Shown one piece after another: positions 1 through 6,852 of a DNA stretch of 7,976 nucleotides; position 1 is the stretch's first letter, and every line of letters begins with the position of its first letter. The notes beneath the pieces are model-generated. The model worked only from the letters and a program-made list of their open reading frames with translations. It did not search any database and was not told the origin of the DNA. Origin of the DNA: an uncultured bacterium (GTDB lineage Bacteria; Actinomycetota; Coriobacteriia; Coriobacteriales; Coriobacteriaceae); contig CAJMRP010000087.1 in the NCBI GenBank assembly GCA_905215765.1, positions 1-7,976 on the forward strand, in the 5' to 3' direction. The position numbers and the translations under genes were made by a program.

Positions 1-770
1 GGGACCTCCTCGTTCTTAAGCTCGGCAGCCACTGCCTCGCCAGCGGCCTTGGAGCCGTAGGTGAAGTAATTGATCTTGCGGATGCCGGCATCGATGGCCT
101 TAGCGTAATCCTCGTCGGAAACACCCGAACCGCCGTGCATGACAAGCGGGGTGAGGGTGCGCTCGCGGATCTGATTGAGCACATCAAAGGAAAGGTGCGG
201 CTCGCCCTTATACAGACCGTGGACCGTACCAAACGAGACAGCCAGGATGTCGCAGCCGGTTGCCGCGATAAACTCATTGGCCTGGTCGGGATCGGTATAG
301 ATAGCGCCAGCTTCCTCGGCAGTGCCGCCCTCGACCTTTGCACCGGCCTCGCGGCTGCCCATGGAGCCAAGCTCGCACTCAAGACCGCAGTCGAAGCTGT
401 GGCACATCTCGGCAGCGCGGTGACCGAGCTCGCAGTTGCGCTCGTACGGCAGGAACGAGCCGTCGAACATGGCGCCGTTAAAGCCCATCTCCAGTGCGCG
501 ACGCATATAGGACAGGTCCTCGCAGTGATCGAGGTGCACGCAGACAGGAGCAGTGGAGCGCTCGGCAAGAGCAATCAGCACCGGGCCCATGACGTCGAGC
601 GGGGTGATCTCCTCGTGACCTTGAGCGTGATCGATGATAACGGGGTAACCCAGCTTCTCGGCCGTATCGATTGCGGCGCGGGCAGACTCGAGGCTCGGCG
701 AGTTGAAGGCGCCGATTGCCATGTTGTTCTGCTCTGCAATAGCGGTGATGTCACGAAGGTTAACGAGCAT
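1..770 (-). CDS. class II ketose-bisphosphate aldolase (fructose/tagatose-bisphosphate aldolase family), 3' end beyond window
   Basis: Reading the minus strand from the ATG at 770 gives 256 uninterrupted codons before the window ends; the family is usually about 280-310 residues, so only a short C-terminal piece is missing. These zinc-dependent enzymes reversibly cleave a ketose 1,6-bisphosphate into dihydroxyacetone phosphate and an aldehyde in the cytoplasm. Visible family motifs are AIGAFN (18-23), VHLDH (78-82, catalytic Asp81 and zinc ligand His82), ECELGSMG (131-138), FGTVHGLYKG (180-189, zinc ligand His184) and VMHGGSG (210-216, zinc ligand His212). The phosphate-loop region reads KINYFTYGSK (232-241) instead of the KINVNTD or KVNVATE common in Fba and GatY/KbaY, so fructose-bisphosphate is not certain as the substrate. 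I chose ATG 770 because AAAGGA (780-785) lies 9 nt upstream; the in-frame ATG at 779 would touch that site. The gene stands alone behind its own candidate promoter. Confidence 0.93.
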   Translation of the reverse strand, partial: MLVNLRDITAIAEQNNMAIGAFNSPSLESARAAIDTAEKLGYPVIIDHAQGHEEITPLDVMGPVLIALAERSTAPVCVHLDHCEDLSYMRRALEMGFNGAMFDGSFLPYERNCELGHRAAEMCHSFDCGLECELGSMGSREAGAKVEGGTAEEAGAIYTDPDQANEFIAATGCDILAVSFGTVHGLYKGEPHLSFDVLNQIRERTLTPLVMHGGSGVSDEDYAKAIDAGIRKINYFTYGSKAAGEAVAAELKNEEV

Positions 771-779
771 GGTGCACAT

Positions 780-785
780 TCCTTT
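780..785 (-). promoter_or_regulatory. ribosome binding site of the aldolase gene
   Basis: Minus-strand AAAGGA with a 9-nt gap to the ATG at 770. It decides between the ATG at 770 and the in-frame ATG at 779, which would have almost no spacing. Confidence 0.7.
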
Positions 786-838
786 CAAGTGCGGCGCCAG
801 AGTGTCCCAGCGTCAAACTAACCATACGAACTAGCTCT

Positions 839-886
839 ATAGTAGCCGAGATGGGCGTCTACTTGTACATGATTATTTGAACAAGT
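839..886 (-). promoter_or_regulatory. candidate aldolase promoter with a dyad over the -35 region
   Basis: On the minus strand TACTAT (844-839) is a 4/6 match to the -10 box and would start transcription near 832, leaving about 60 nt of leader. No good -35 hexamer is visible at the expected place (867-862). That place is instead covered by a 26-bp imperfect dyad (861-886) with arms ACTTGTTCA and TGTACAAGT, which pair at 8 of 9 positions. A weak -35 overlapped by a dyad suits an activator or repressor site, but this is inference from position alone. Confidence 0.3.
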
Positions 887-900
887 TTTCGTCACAATAG

Positions 901-938
901 GAAGCTCCCCTTTTGATTCGATTCAAAGGAGAGCTTTC
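901..938 (-). terminator. stem-loop after the flavodoxin-like gene, possible terminator
   Basis: Starting 25 nt after the stop at 963, the minus strand folds into a stem of about 15 bp: GAAAGCTCTCC pairs with GGGGAGCTTC and the stem continues through TTTGA/TCAAA around a small loop, with single-base bulges. One pair is a U-G wobble on the minus strand but a C-A mismatch on the plus strand, which favours a minus-strand RNA. There is no U run after the stem; a T6 run lies before it. Termination is therefore plausible but not typical. Confidence 0.4.
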
Positions 939-962
939 TAAAAAACGATGATGTTTACTGCC

Positions 963-1511
963 CTAGAGGCATAAAGCCCGAGCAGCCGAGGACACTACGG
1001 CATCTAGATCGTCAACGTTGGGATGCGCCAAAGCCGAATCAAAGTTGTCGATGAGCGCCTGCATGCGAGCGTCATCCGGATTCTTGGCAAGCATGGCCTC
1101 GTAGCGTGCGCGAACGCCAGGGCCCATCTTGCCCTGGCACATCGCCCAGCCCGCAAGCTCGGCATCCCCAGCCAAATTGGAAGTTACGCGGTCGATAATC
1201 TGCTGATAGTAGCTCTGGTCGGCCCCAAAGCCGCAGGTGCCAAACAGGAACACGCGCTTACCGTGCAAGGCGGAGAGCAACGCCGCGACCGAAGGCGTGC
1301 ACGCGCCCTTGTCGCACCAAAAACCGACGAGCACCGTGTCGGCCGCGCAGGCGCCCTGCGCCTCGAGCGCAACCTGATCTGCATCCGCATCGTCGCTCAA
1401 CGCCGCGGCATGGACAAACTCAACACCCGCAGCCTGCAGAGTGCGCTTGATCGCGCCCGAAACCATCCTGGTATTACCGCTCTTGCTGTTAACCACCAAA
1501 GAGCACGTCAT
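963..1511 (-). CDS. flavodoxin-like (flavodoxin family) protein
   Basis: The 182-residue protein has the flavodoxin fold signature: a short first beta strand (SLVVNS, 4-9) runs into the FMN phosphate loop SKSGNTR (9-15), followed by LVGFWCDKGAC (61-71) and FLFGTCGFG (88-96). The last two segments sit where the isoalloxazine-contacting loops of flavodoxins lie, and the Trp-Cys at 65-66 fits an FMN-stacking position. Such proteins shuttle one or two electrons with bound FMN in the cytoplasm; the redox partner cannot be told from this window. About 180 residues is long for a classical flavodoxin (about 140-175) and fits the wider flavodoxin-domain group that includes the bilirubin-reduction accessory protein BilS; that specific role is not shown here. 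ATG 1511 is preferred, with GAGG 10 nt upstream. An in-frame GTG at 1517 would add two residues, with only 4 nt spacing. The gene is apparently monocistronic, between the ABC operon and the aldolase. Confidence 0.85.
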   Translation of the reverse strand: MTCSLVVNSKSGNTRMVSGAIKRTLQAAGVEFVHAAALSDDADADQVALEAQGACAADTVLVGFWCDKGACTPSVAALLSALHGKRVFLFGTCGFGADQSYYQQIIDRVTSNLAGDAELAGWAMCQGKMGPGVRARYEAMLAKNPDDARMQALIDNFDSALAHPNVDDLDAVVSSAARALCL

Positions 1512-1570
1512 AGTCACGTTGCCTCGTATCCCCCAAAACTAAAGCCACTAATGCAATTTATTAGATGACT

Positions 1571-1598
1571 ATCTTAGTACTAACGTGACAGATGTAAA
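1571..1598 (-). promoter_or_regulatory. candidate promoter of the flavodoxin-like gene
   Basis: The minus strand carries TTTACA (1598-1593), a 16-bp spacer and TAAGAT (1576-1571): 5/6 and 4/6 matches to the housekeeping consensus. Transcription would start near 1564, about 53 nt before the ATG at 1511. A perfect 10-bp palindrome, TTAGTACTAA (1574-1583), overlaps the -10 box and spacer and could be an operator core. Confidence 0.45.
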
Positions 1599-1620
1599 CC
1601 ACCGTCTGTCGATTGATTAA

Positions 1621-1650
1621 TTTGCCCCACGGGCTTGCTCACTGGGCAAA
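1621..1650 (-). terminator. possible weak terminator of the ABC operon
   Basis: TTTGCCC (1650-1644 on the minus strand) pairs perfectly with GGGCAAA (1627-1621) across a 16-nt loop, and the loop contains the stop codon of the second ABC gene. A smaller nested hairpin, GCCC-GTG-GGGC, competes with it. The bases after the stem (TTAATCAATC) are only moderately T-rich, so termination would be inefficient and some read-through into the flavodoxin gene is possible. Confidence 0.3.
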
Positions 1651-3498
1651 CTGGCTGCGGTAGAGTTCGGCGTAGAAGCCGCCTGCCGCTAGCAGCTCGT
1701 CGTGCGTGCCGCGCTCGATAATCTGGCCGTCGCGCATGACCAGAATGCAGTCGGCGTTGCGAATCGTGCTCAGGCGATGCGCCACGACAAAGCTTGTGCG
1801 GCCGGCCATGAGCTCGTCGAATGCTGCCTGCACCTGCAGCTCGGTGCGTGTGTCGATACTCGAAGTCGCCTCGTCCAGCAGCAGAATCGCCGGGTCAGTG
1901 AGCATGACGCGTGCGATGCACAGCAGCTGCTTTTGGCCCTGGCTAAACGTGCCGCCGTCCTCGCCGATCACCGTATCGTAGCCGCCTGGCAGCTGCACGA
2001 TAAACTTATGCGCATGAGCGCGCTTGGCGGCCTCGACAATCTGCTCGCGCGTGGCATCGGGGCAACCGTAGGCAATGTTCTGGGCCACCGTGCCCTCGAA
2101 CAGCCAGGTGTCCTGCAGCACCATGCCAAAGGCGCGGCGCAGACTCGCACGCGTGTAGTCACGCGAGGAGCGACCATCGACCGCGATGCGCCCAGCATCG
2201 ATATCGTAAAAGCGCAGCAGCAGGTTGATGAGCGTCGTCTTTCCACAGCCCGTGGGACCGACCAGAGCAAAGCGCATACCGGGCTTGGCATCGATGCAAA
2301 TATCCTGCAGCAGTTTGCGGTCGGGAACGTAGCTAAAGTCAACGTGCTCAAACGACACCTCGCCCTTCGGGGCGGCGAGCTCAATGGCATCCGCAGCGTC
2401 GGGCTCCTGCTCGCGCGCATCGAGCAACGCGAACATGCGGCGCGCCGAGGCGTACGCGGTCTGGATCTGCGTGATGACGTTCGTGACCTCGTTGAACGGC
2501 TTAGTGTACTGGTTGGCGTAGGACAGGAAGATCTGAACGCCACCCACCGTGAGCGTCGCAGGCACGCCCGTGATCACGCCCGCGCAGCCGATCGCAGCGA
2601 CCACGGCATAGATGATGTTATTGATAAAACGCGTACCGGGGTTGGAGAGCGAACCCATAAACTGCGCGCGCTCGCCCGCGGTGTAGAGCTCGGCATTGAG
2701 GGCATCGAAGCGTTGCTGAGCGTTCGAGCCATAGGCAAAGGCGTCGACAAGCTTCTGCTCGCCCACGTACTCCTCGATATGGCCGCCAAGCTGACCCTGA
2801 ATACGCTGCTGCGCCGTAAAGCTTTTGTTGGAAAGCTTGGCGATGGCGCTGGCCGCAAAGATGGAGAGCGGCGTGACGAGCACCACCACGAGCGTCATGG
2901 TCAGGTTGATGGAAAGCATAAACGCGAGCGTGCCCACAATGGTGATAACGCCGGTGAAAAGCTGGGTAAAGCCCTGCAGCAGACCGTCGCCCACCTGGTC
3001 GACGTCGTTGACCACGCGGCTCATAAGGTCGCCGTGGGCATGGCTGTCGATAAAGCTGAGCGGCATGCGGCTGAGCTTATCGCTCGCCTCCACGCGCATG
3101 TCGCGCACCGTTTCGTAGGACAGGCGGTTGACGCAATAGCCCTGCAGCCACTGGAAGGCCGCAGCGCCTACGACGACAATCGCGAGCTTGGTAACGAGCG
3201 GCAGCAGCGCATCGAAGTCCACCTGCCCGGCGGCGACGATAAGGTCGATGCCCTCGCCGATGAGAATGGGCGTGTAGAGCTGCAGAACCACGGAGATGGC
3301 GGCACTCACAAACGACGCTACAAACGAAATGCGATGCGGACGAACGTAGCCCATCAGGCGGCGAGTCACCGCACCCACGGGATAGCGCTCGGGATCGCCG
3401 GGCTGGCGCGGACCGTCTCCCAGGTCGTTGAGGTTATCGTTGCCGGACACGTTGGCCGTCATCGTGGCGACCGAACCGGAGGAAGTGTACGGATTCAT
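1639..3498 (-). CDS. ABC exporter half-transporter, consensus-site subunit (permease fused to ATPase)
   Basis: 619 residues, the usual size for an exporter half-molecule. An N-terminal extension of about 40 polar residues precedes a six-helix type IV exporter membrane domain (about 50-350), which includes the family motif RVVNDVDQVGD (161-171). The nucleotide-binding domain follows: Walker A GPTGCGKTT (414-422), Q-loop Gln462 in VLQDTWLF, signature FSQGQ (518-522), Walker B ILLLDE (538-543) with catalytic Glu543, and switch His574 in VVAHRLST. The signature has Gln where LSGGQ has its first Gly, as in TM288-type subunits, whose altered signature faces the partner's degenerate site. The ATG directly follows the TAA of the upstream ABC gene, and AAAGGAGG (3507-3514) lies inside that gene 8 nt before the start, so translation is probably coupled. 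It should form a plasma-membrane heterodimeric efflux pump with the product of 3499-5364. The substrate cannot be predicted from sequence. Confidence 0.95.
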   Translation of the reverse strand: MNPYTSSGSVATMTANVSGNDNLNDLGDGPRQPGDPERYPVGAVTRRLMGYVRPHRISFVASFVSAAISVVLQLYTPILIGEGIDLIVAAGQVDFDALLPLVTKLAIVVVGAAAFQWLQGYCVNRLSYETVRDMRVEASDKLSRMPLSFIDSHAHGDLMSRVVNDVDQVGDGLLQGFTQLFTGVITIVGTLAFMLSINLTMTLVVVLVTPLSIFAASAIAKLSNKSFTAQQRIQGQLGGHIEEYVGEQKLVDAFAYGSNAQQRFDALNAELYTAGERAQFMGSLSNPGTRFINNIIYAVVAAIGCAGVITGVPATLTVGGVQIFLSYANQYTKPFNEVTNVITQIQTAYASARRMFALLDAREQEPDAADAIELAAPKGEVSFEHVDFSYVPDRKLLQDICIDAKPGMRFALVGPTGCGKTTLINLLLRFYDIDAGRIAVDGRSSRDYTRASLRRAFGMVLQDTWLFEGTVAQNIAYGCPDATREQIVEAAKRAHAHKFIVQLPGGYDTVIGEDGGTFSQGQKQLLCIARVMLTDPAILLLDEATSSIDTRTELQVQAAFDELMAGRTSFVVAHRLSTIRNADCILVMRDGQIIERGTHDELLAAGGFYAELYRSQFAQ

Positions 3499-5364
3499 TT
3501 AGCAGCCCTCCTTTGCGCAGACGGATGTGGGGACGGTCGGGGCGCCTGGGGCGGGCGCGGGCGCCGTACTCCCCTGCTGACCCTCGAGCTCCTCGCGGCG
3601 AAGCTGCGACTGGCAAATCTCGCGGTAGAGCTGGCAGGTCGTGTAGAGCTCATCGTGCGCGCCCAGGCCCGCGACCGAACCGTGGTCGAGTACGCAGATC
3701 ATGTCGGCATCGCGCACGGTCGAGACGCGCTGGCTTACGATGACGGTCGTGAGCGGCAGCCCGCCCTTGGCGGCACCGCGCACACTGCGCTCGCGAATGG
3801 CATGGCGAAGCGCCGCGTCGGTCTTAAAGTCGAGCGCCGAGGCGGAGTCGTCCATGATCAATATCTGAGGCGAACCCACCAAGGCGCGCGCGATGGTCAG
3901 GCGCTGGCGCTGACCGCCGCTGAAGTTCTTGCCGCCCGCCTCGACCGGGGCGTCGAGGCCCTGGGGCTTGTTGTGCACGAACTCGCTCGCTTGCGCCATA
4001 TCGAGCGCTGCCCAGAGCTCCTCGTCGGTCGCCGACTCGTCACGCCAGGTCAGGTTGCTGCGGATAGTGCCGTTCACCAGCGACGCACGCTGCGGAACGG
4101 TCGCGACCACGTGGCGCAGCTGGTCGAGCTGCCAGGCGCGCACGTCGGAGCCCATCACGTACACGCTGCCCACGCCCGCATCGTACAGGCGCGGGATAAG
4201 CGAAACGAGGGTCGACTTACCGCTGCCCGTGCCGCCGATAATGCCGAAGGTTTCGCCCACCGGCAGCTCCAGAGTCACATCGCTCACGGCATTTGCCGCG
4301 CCGGCGCCAAACGAGAAGCTCGCATGGTCAAAGCTCAGCGCAGGGACCGGAACAGCGCCACCCGTCAGGTCGCTCGGCTCAGGCAGCGCGACCGGCTGGT
4401 TGCCCTCGTCAGCGATGCTCGGCACGCAATTGAGCACCTCGTTGATACGCGACGCGCTGGCGCTCGCTTTGGTAAAGACCACGACCAGGTTGGCGACGTA
4501 CACGATGGAGGTGAGCGTCTGCGTCATGTAGTTCACAAACGCCATGACCTGACCCTGCGTGAGCTCGCCCACGTTGACCTGGATGCCGCCCACCCACAGG
4601 ATGGCGCACACGCCCAGGTTCATCACCAAAAACGTGACGGGGTTGAGGATCGACGAGAGCTTGCCCACCGCGATTGCGACACGCGCCTGGTCATCGGCCG
4701 CCTGGGCAAAACGCTCACGTTCGTGACCCTCGCGCACAAACGCCCGGACCACACGGGCGCCCGAAAGCCCCTCGCGGCAAATAAGCGCGATGCGGTCGAG
4801 CTTTGCCTGCAGCTGCTTGTAGTACGGGATGCAGCGCGCCATGACAAACCAAAACACCAGGCCGATGGCGGGCGTGCAAATCAAAAAGATCATGCCGAGC
4901 TTAAGATCGATGGCAAGGGCCGCGACCATGGAGCCCACCGCCAGGAAAGGCCAGCGGATGAGCATGCGCACGCCCAGCGCCACGGCAAGCTGCACCTGGT
5001 TGACATCGTTGGTGATGCGCGTGATGAGCGACGGCGTGCCAAAGCGGTCGAGTTCGGCGTAGCTCAGTTTGTTGATGTGCTGGTAGAGCGCGCCTCGAAT
5101 GTCGGTGCCCATGCCCTGCGAGGTGAGCGCCGCCATCTTTTGGCAGACGAGCGTAAACGAGATGCCGATCACAGCCATGGCGCCAAGTACCATGCCGTAG
5201 TGGATAACGGCGTTGACATCGTGTGCGCCAATACCCTTATCGATCATCTGGGCAATCACCAGCGGCGTCAGCAGATCAAAGATCACTTCGATCAGCTTAC
5301 ACGCAGGGCCGATCACCATATACCGGCGAAACTTTCCACCAAAACGCCCGAGCAGCTCAATCAT
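3499..5364 (-). CDS. ABC exporter half-transporter, degenerate-site subunit (permease fused to ATPase)
   Basis: 621 residues from ATG 5364, chosen because AGGGAG (5374-5379) lies 9 nt upstream and because homologues begin close to this point; a GTG at 5421 would add 19 residues without a good site. The membrane domain spans about 10-310 and contains ITRITNDVNQVQ (114-125). The ATPase domain has Walker A GGTGSGKST (377-385), Q-loop Gln425 in VATVPQRASL, signature FSGGQ (481-485) and Walker B ILIMDD (501-506). Asp506 replaces the catalytic Glu, and Gln545 replaces the switch His (VIVSQRVST). The same pair of changes defines the degenerate-site subunit of TM287/288-like heterodimers, so this protein should bind ATP at one slow or non-hydrolysing site and pair with the next gene's product. 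An unusual tail of about 30 residues after the ATPase domain (591-621) is rich in Ala and Pro and ends in two cysteines four residues apart (CAKEGC). It is the first gene of the two-gene operon. Confidence 0.95.
   Translation of the reverse strand: MIELLGRFGGKFRRYMVIGPACKLIEVIFDLLTPLVIAQMIDKGIGAHDVNAVIHYGMVLGAMAVIGISFTLVCQKMAALTSQGMGTDIRGALYQHINKLSYAELDRFGTPSLITRITNDVNQVQLAVALGVRMLIRWPFLAVGSMVAALAIDLKLGMIFLICTPAIGLVFWFVMARCIPYYKQLQAKLDRIALICREGLSGARVVRAFVREGHERERFAQAADDQARVAIAVGKLSSILNPVTFLVMNLGVCAILWVGGIQVNVGELTQGQVMAFVNYMTQTLTSIVYVANLVVVFTKASASASRINEVLNCVPSIADEGNQPVALPEPSDLTGGAVPVPALSFDHASFSFGAGAANAVSDVTLELPVGETFGIIGGTGSGKSTLVSLIPRLYDAGVGSVYVMGSDVRAWQLDQLRHVVATVPQRASLVNGTIRSNLTWRDESATDEELWAALDMAQASEFVHNKPQGLDAPVEAGGKNFSGGQRQRLTIARALVGSPQILIMDDSASALDFKTDAALRHAIRERSVRGAAKGGLPLTTVIVSQRVSTVRDADMICVLDHGSVAGLGAHDELYTTCQLYREICQSQLRREELEGQQGSTAPAPAPGAPTVPTSVCAKEGC
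3507..3514 (-). promoter_or_regulatory. ribosome binding site of the second ABC gene, inside the first
   Basis: Minus-strand AAAGGAGG, 8 nt before the ATG at 3498 and within the last codons of the upstream ABC gene. With the abutting TAAATG junction it supports coupled, near-equal production of the two subunits. Confidence 0.8.
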
Positions 5365-5408
5365 GTATAGGCGCTCCCTATCATTATCCACATTCAATTC
5401 GAACCATG

Positions 5409-5438
5409 ATAGTACCGCCACCCCAAAAGAAGCGTAAA
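5409..5438 (-). promoter_or_regulatory. candidate promoter of the ABC operon
   Basis: The minus strand has TTTACG (5438-5433), an 18-bp spacer and TACTAT (5414-5409), each a 4/6 match. Transcription would start near 5402, about 38 nt before the ATG at 5364. The divergent surface-protein promoter lies about 80 bp away, so a regulator bound between them could affect both. Confidence 0.4.
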
Positions 5439-5515
5439 CAACTCGTCATTTCTAACGGGATTCAGTTTTCAGAGGGGTATACGCGCACACCCAGCCAGTG
5501 TCGGGTCAACTAGCA

Positions 5516-5524
5516 TGGTATATT
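5516..5524 (+). promoter_or_regulatory. candidate extended -10 promoter of the surface-protein gene
   Basis: TG at 5516-5517, one base, then TATATT (5519-5524) is an extended -10 element with 5/6 hexamer identity. No convincing -35 box lies 16-18 bp upstream. Predicted initiation near 5531 gives a leader of about 44 nt, ending in the ribosome binding site GAGG (5564-5567). Confidence 0.4.
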
Positions 5525-5574
5525 TACATTAGTGCTACCAAGTTAGTCGCCGACCCTTGAAATGAGGTGCCGAG

Positions 5575-6624
5575 ATGAACGACATTCTCGCAAGAAGAGC
5601 AAGACGAGCAACTGTGGGCATCGCCCTTTCCGCGGCACTTGTCGCGGGAATCGCCCCCGCAACGGCGATCGCGGCAGAAACCAGTTCCCCCACCGGTGCG
5701 GCCGTTTCGCAGACGAGCGCCACCAGCGGCAATTCGGGCGCCCCGCAGACAGAAGATGCGGCCGCCGCAAAAGAAAAAGCGTATGCAGCCATGCAGGAAG
5801 CGCTCAAAAAACTCGAGGCCGCAAAAAACGCCGCAAGTCCCGAGAAAATTGCGGAAATCGATGATGACATTGCCGCATTTCAAGAACTCTACGACATGGT
5901 GGTGGCGGAAGCCGCCAAACGGAGGGAACCCCTTCCCGCCATGCAAGCGAACGTCGATGCAGCCCAAGCCAAATACGATGAGGCCCACAACCGGACAAGC
6001 GGCCTTCAGGCAGAATTAGATAAGGCACTTGAAGCACTCGGCGGCGAGGAGCCCAGCACAGCTATTAAGGAGCATATTAAGCAGTTGCGCATGGACATCA
6101 TGACGGCAGAAAGGCGAGAAGAATCTTGTGAAGATGATCTTCACCGCTACCAACGCCGGCTCGAAAGCCAGGAAAAACAGGTTCAGTATTTCGAAAGTGA
6201 GGCAAAGGAAGCTAAAGCCCACATCGACGAGGACATAGCCAAGCGAAATGCGCTCCTCGGCGATTTGGAAAAGGCGCAAGCGGCCTATGACGACGCCTGC
6301 AAGGCATACGAAGAGGCAAAGGCCGCGGCAGACAAGGCCACCTCGCCCGAGATAACGAAACCGACCGAGACGACGCCTCCCTCCGGCTCAACGCAACCCG
6401 CCGAGGCGACACCGCCCGTTGCCTCACCTGCAACCGGCAAAGACGCCCTACCAAGCTCCACCAAGCAGGCGAACTCGAGCAGCGGCAAGCAAGCAAATAC
6501 GACCGCCGGCAAGCTCGCGAACACGGGCGACGCAGCGCCGAGCGCAATCGCACTCGCAGCAATCGCCGCCGCAGGCCTCGGAATAACCGCCACAGCCACA
6601 CGCCGCATCAAGAACTCAAAATAG
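5575..6624 (+). CDS. secreted coiled-coil surface protein with LANTG cell-wall sorting signal
   Basis: The 349-residue protein has an N-terminal signal peptide: basic RRARR (7-11), a hydrophobic core to about 30, and a likely cleavage after AIAA (31-34). A low-complexity Ser/Thr/Ala stretch (35-60) leads into a long alpha-helical, charged region (about 62-256) rich in Ala, Glu, Lys and Gln, typical of coiled coils. A Pro/Thr-rich wall-spanning stalk follows (257-310). The C-terminus has the full sorting layout: LANTGD (314-319), a hydrophobic helix (about 323-341) and a basic tail RRIKNSK. LPXTG-type signals are cut between Thr and Gly by sortase and linked to peptidoglycan; LAxTG variants are associated with class E sortases in actinobacteria. 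No ligand-binding domain is recognised, so the role (adhesion, stalk or wall structure) is open. GAGG (5564-5567) is 7 nt before the ATG. The gene is monocistronic, divergent from the ABC operon, and followed by a strong terminator. Confidence 0.88.
   Translation: MNDILARRARRATVGIALSAALVAGIAPATAIAAETSSPTGAAVSQTSATSGNSGAPQTEDAAAAKEKAYAAMQEALKKLEAAKNAASPEKIAEIDDDIAAFQELYDMVVAEAAKRREPLPAMQANVDAAQAKYDEAHNRTSGLQAELDKALEALGGEEPSTAIKEHIKQLRMDIMTAERREESCEDDLHRYQRRLESQEKQVQYFESEAKEAKAHIDEDIAKRNALLGDLEKAQAAYDDACKAYEEAKAAADKATSPEITKPTETTPPSGSTQPAEATPPVASPATGKDALPSSTKQANSSSGKQANTTAGKLANTGDAAPSAIALAAIAAAGLGITATATRRIKNSK
6472..6534 (+). repeat. three degenerate heptads leading into the sorting signal
   Basis: Within the stalk, residues 297-317 read as three tandem units of about seven: KQANSSS, GKQANTT (plus Ala) and GKLANTG. 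Only the last has the Leu and the Thr-Gly needed for sorting. It looks as if the sorting heptad arose within, or was copied into, the stalk. Coordinates are approximate. Confidence 0.5.
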
Positions 6625-6669
6625 CCGCCAAAGCATTCTGCCTTCACCAATCCACAAGCCCAGAGACAA

Positions 6670-6710
6670 AAAGAGGCCCGTTTCCCCAACCCAGGGAAAC
6701 GGGCCCCTTT
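6670..6710. terminator. strong bidirectional Rho-independent terminator
   Basis: GGCCCGTTTCCC (6675-6686) pairs perfectly with GGGAAACGGGCC (6694-6705) across a 7-nt loop; the outer AAAG/CTTT extends the stem to 17 bp with one mismatch. On the plus strand it lies 45 nt after the surface-protein stop and is followed by CCTTTAA. On the minus strand it is followed by TCTTTTTGT, the better U tract, so it should also stop transcription coming from the ffs side. Confidence 0.85.
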
Positions 6711-6852
6711 AACTGCAAAAATGCAAGCAACAGCACCGCCGCCTCTTGAACCACGTAGCCATCAATGCCCAGACAAAACCAGCAAGCCGCATTCCGCAAG
6801 GGATAGATTAAATTAGATAAACGCGCCTTTACGGGTGATTTTTGGACGACGG
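6711..6852. other. gene-free spacer
   Basis: No credible coding or RNA gene is seen between the terminator and the large hairpin. A notably AT-rich stretch (about 6804-6822) stands out from the GC-rich surroundings but has no paired -35/-10 elements. Open frames crossing this spacer lack ribosome binding sites and recognisable domains. Confidence 0.5.

Noticed and set aside
135..821. Plus-strand open frame of 228 codons antisense to the aldolase.
   Set aside because: The minus strand contains every catalytic motif of a class II aldolase; the plus frame is its mirror.
1023..1568. Plus-strand open frame of 181 codons antisense to the flavodoxin-like gene.
   Set aside because: Arg/Ala/His-rich composition with no recognisable motif; the opposite strand encodes a clear flavodoxin fold.
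1702..5370. A 1222-codon open frame on the plus strand, antisense to both ABC genes.
   Set aside because: Its product is dominated by His, Arg, Ala and Asp without any domain or membrane pattern, as expected for a GC-rich gene read in reverse, and it has no promoter or ribosome binding site of note. The minus-strand frames carry full ABC motifs.
5524..5988. Minus-strand open frame of 154 codons opposite the start of the surface-protein gene.
   Set aside because: Gly/Cys/Phe/Arg-rich product lacking motifs; it mirrors a real gene with a signal peptide and coiled coil on the plus strand.
6711..6852. Possible tRNA in the spacer between the terminator and ffs.
   Set aside because: No T-arm GTTCRA-type motif, acceptor stem or CCA-like end could be assembled on either strand.
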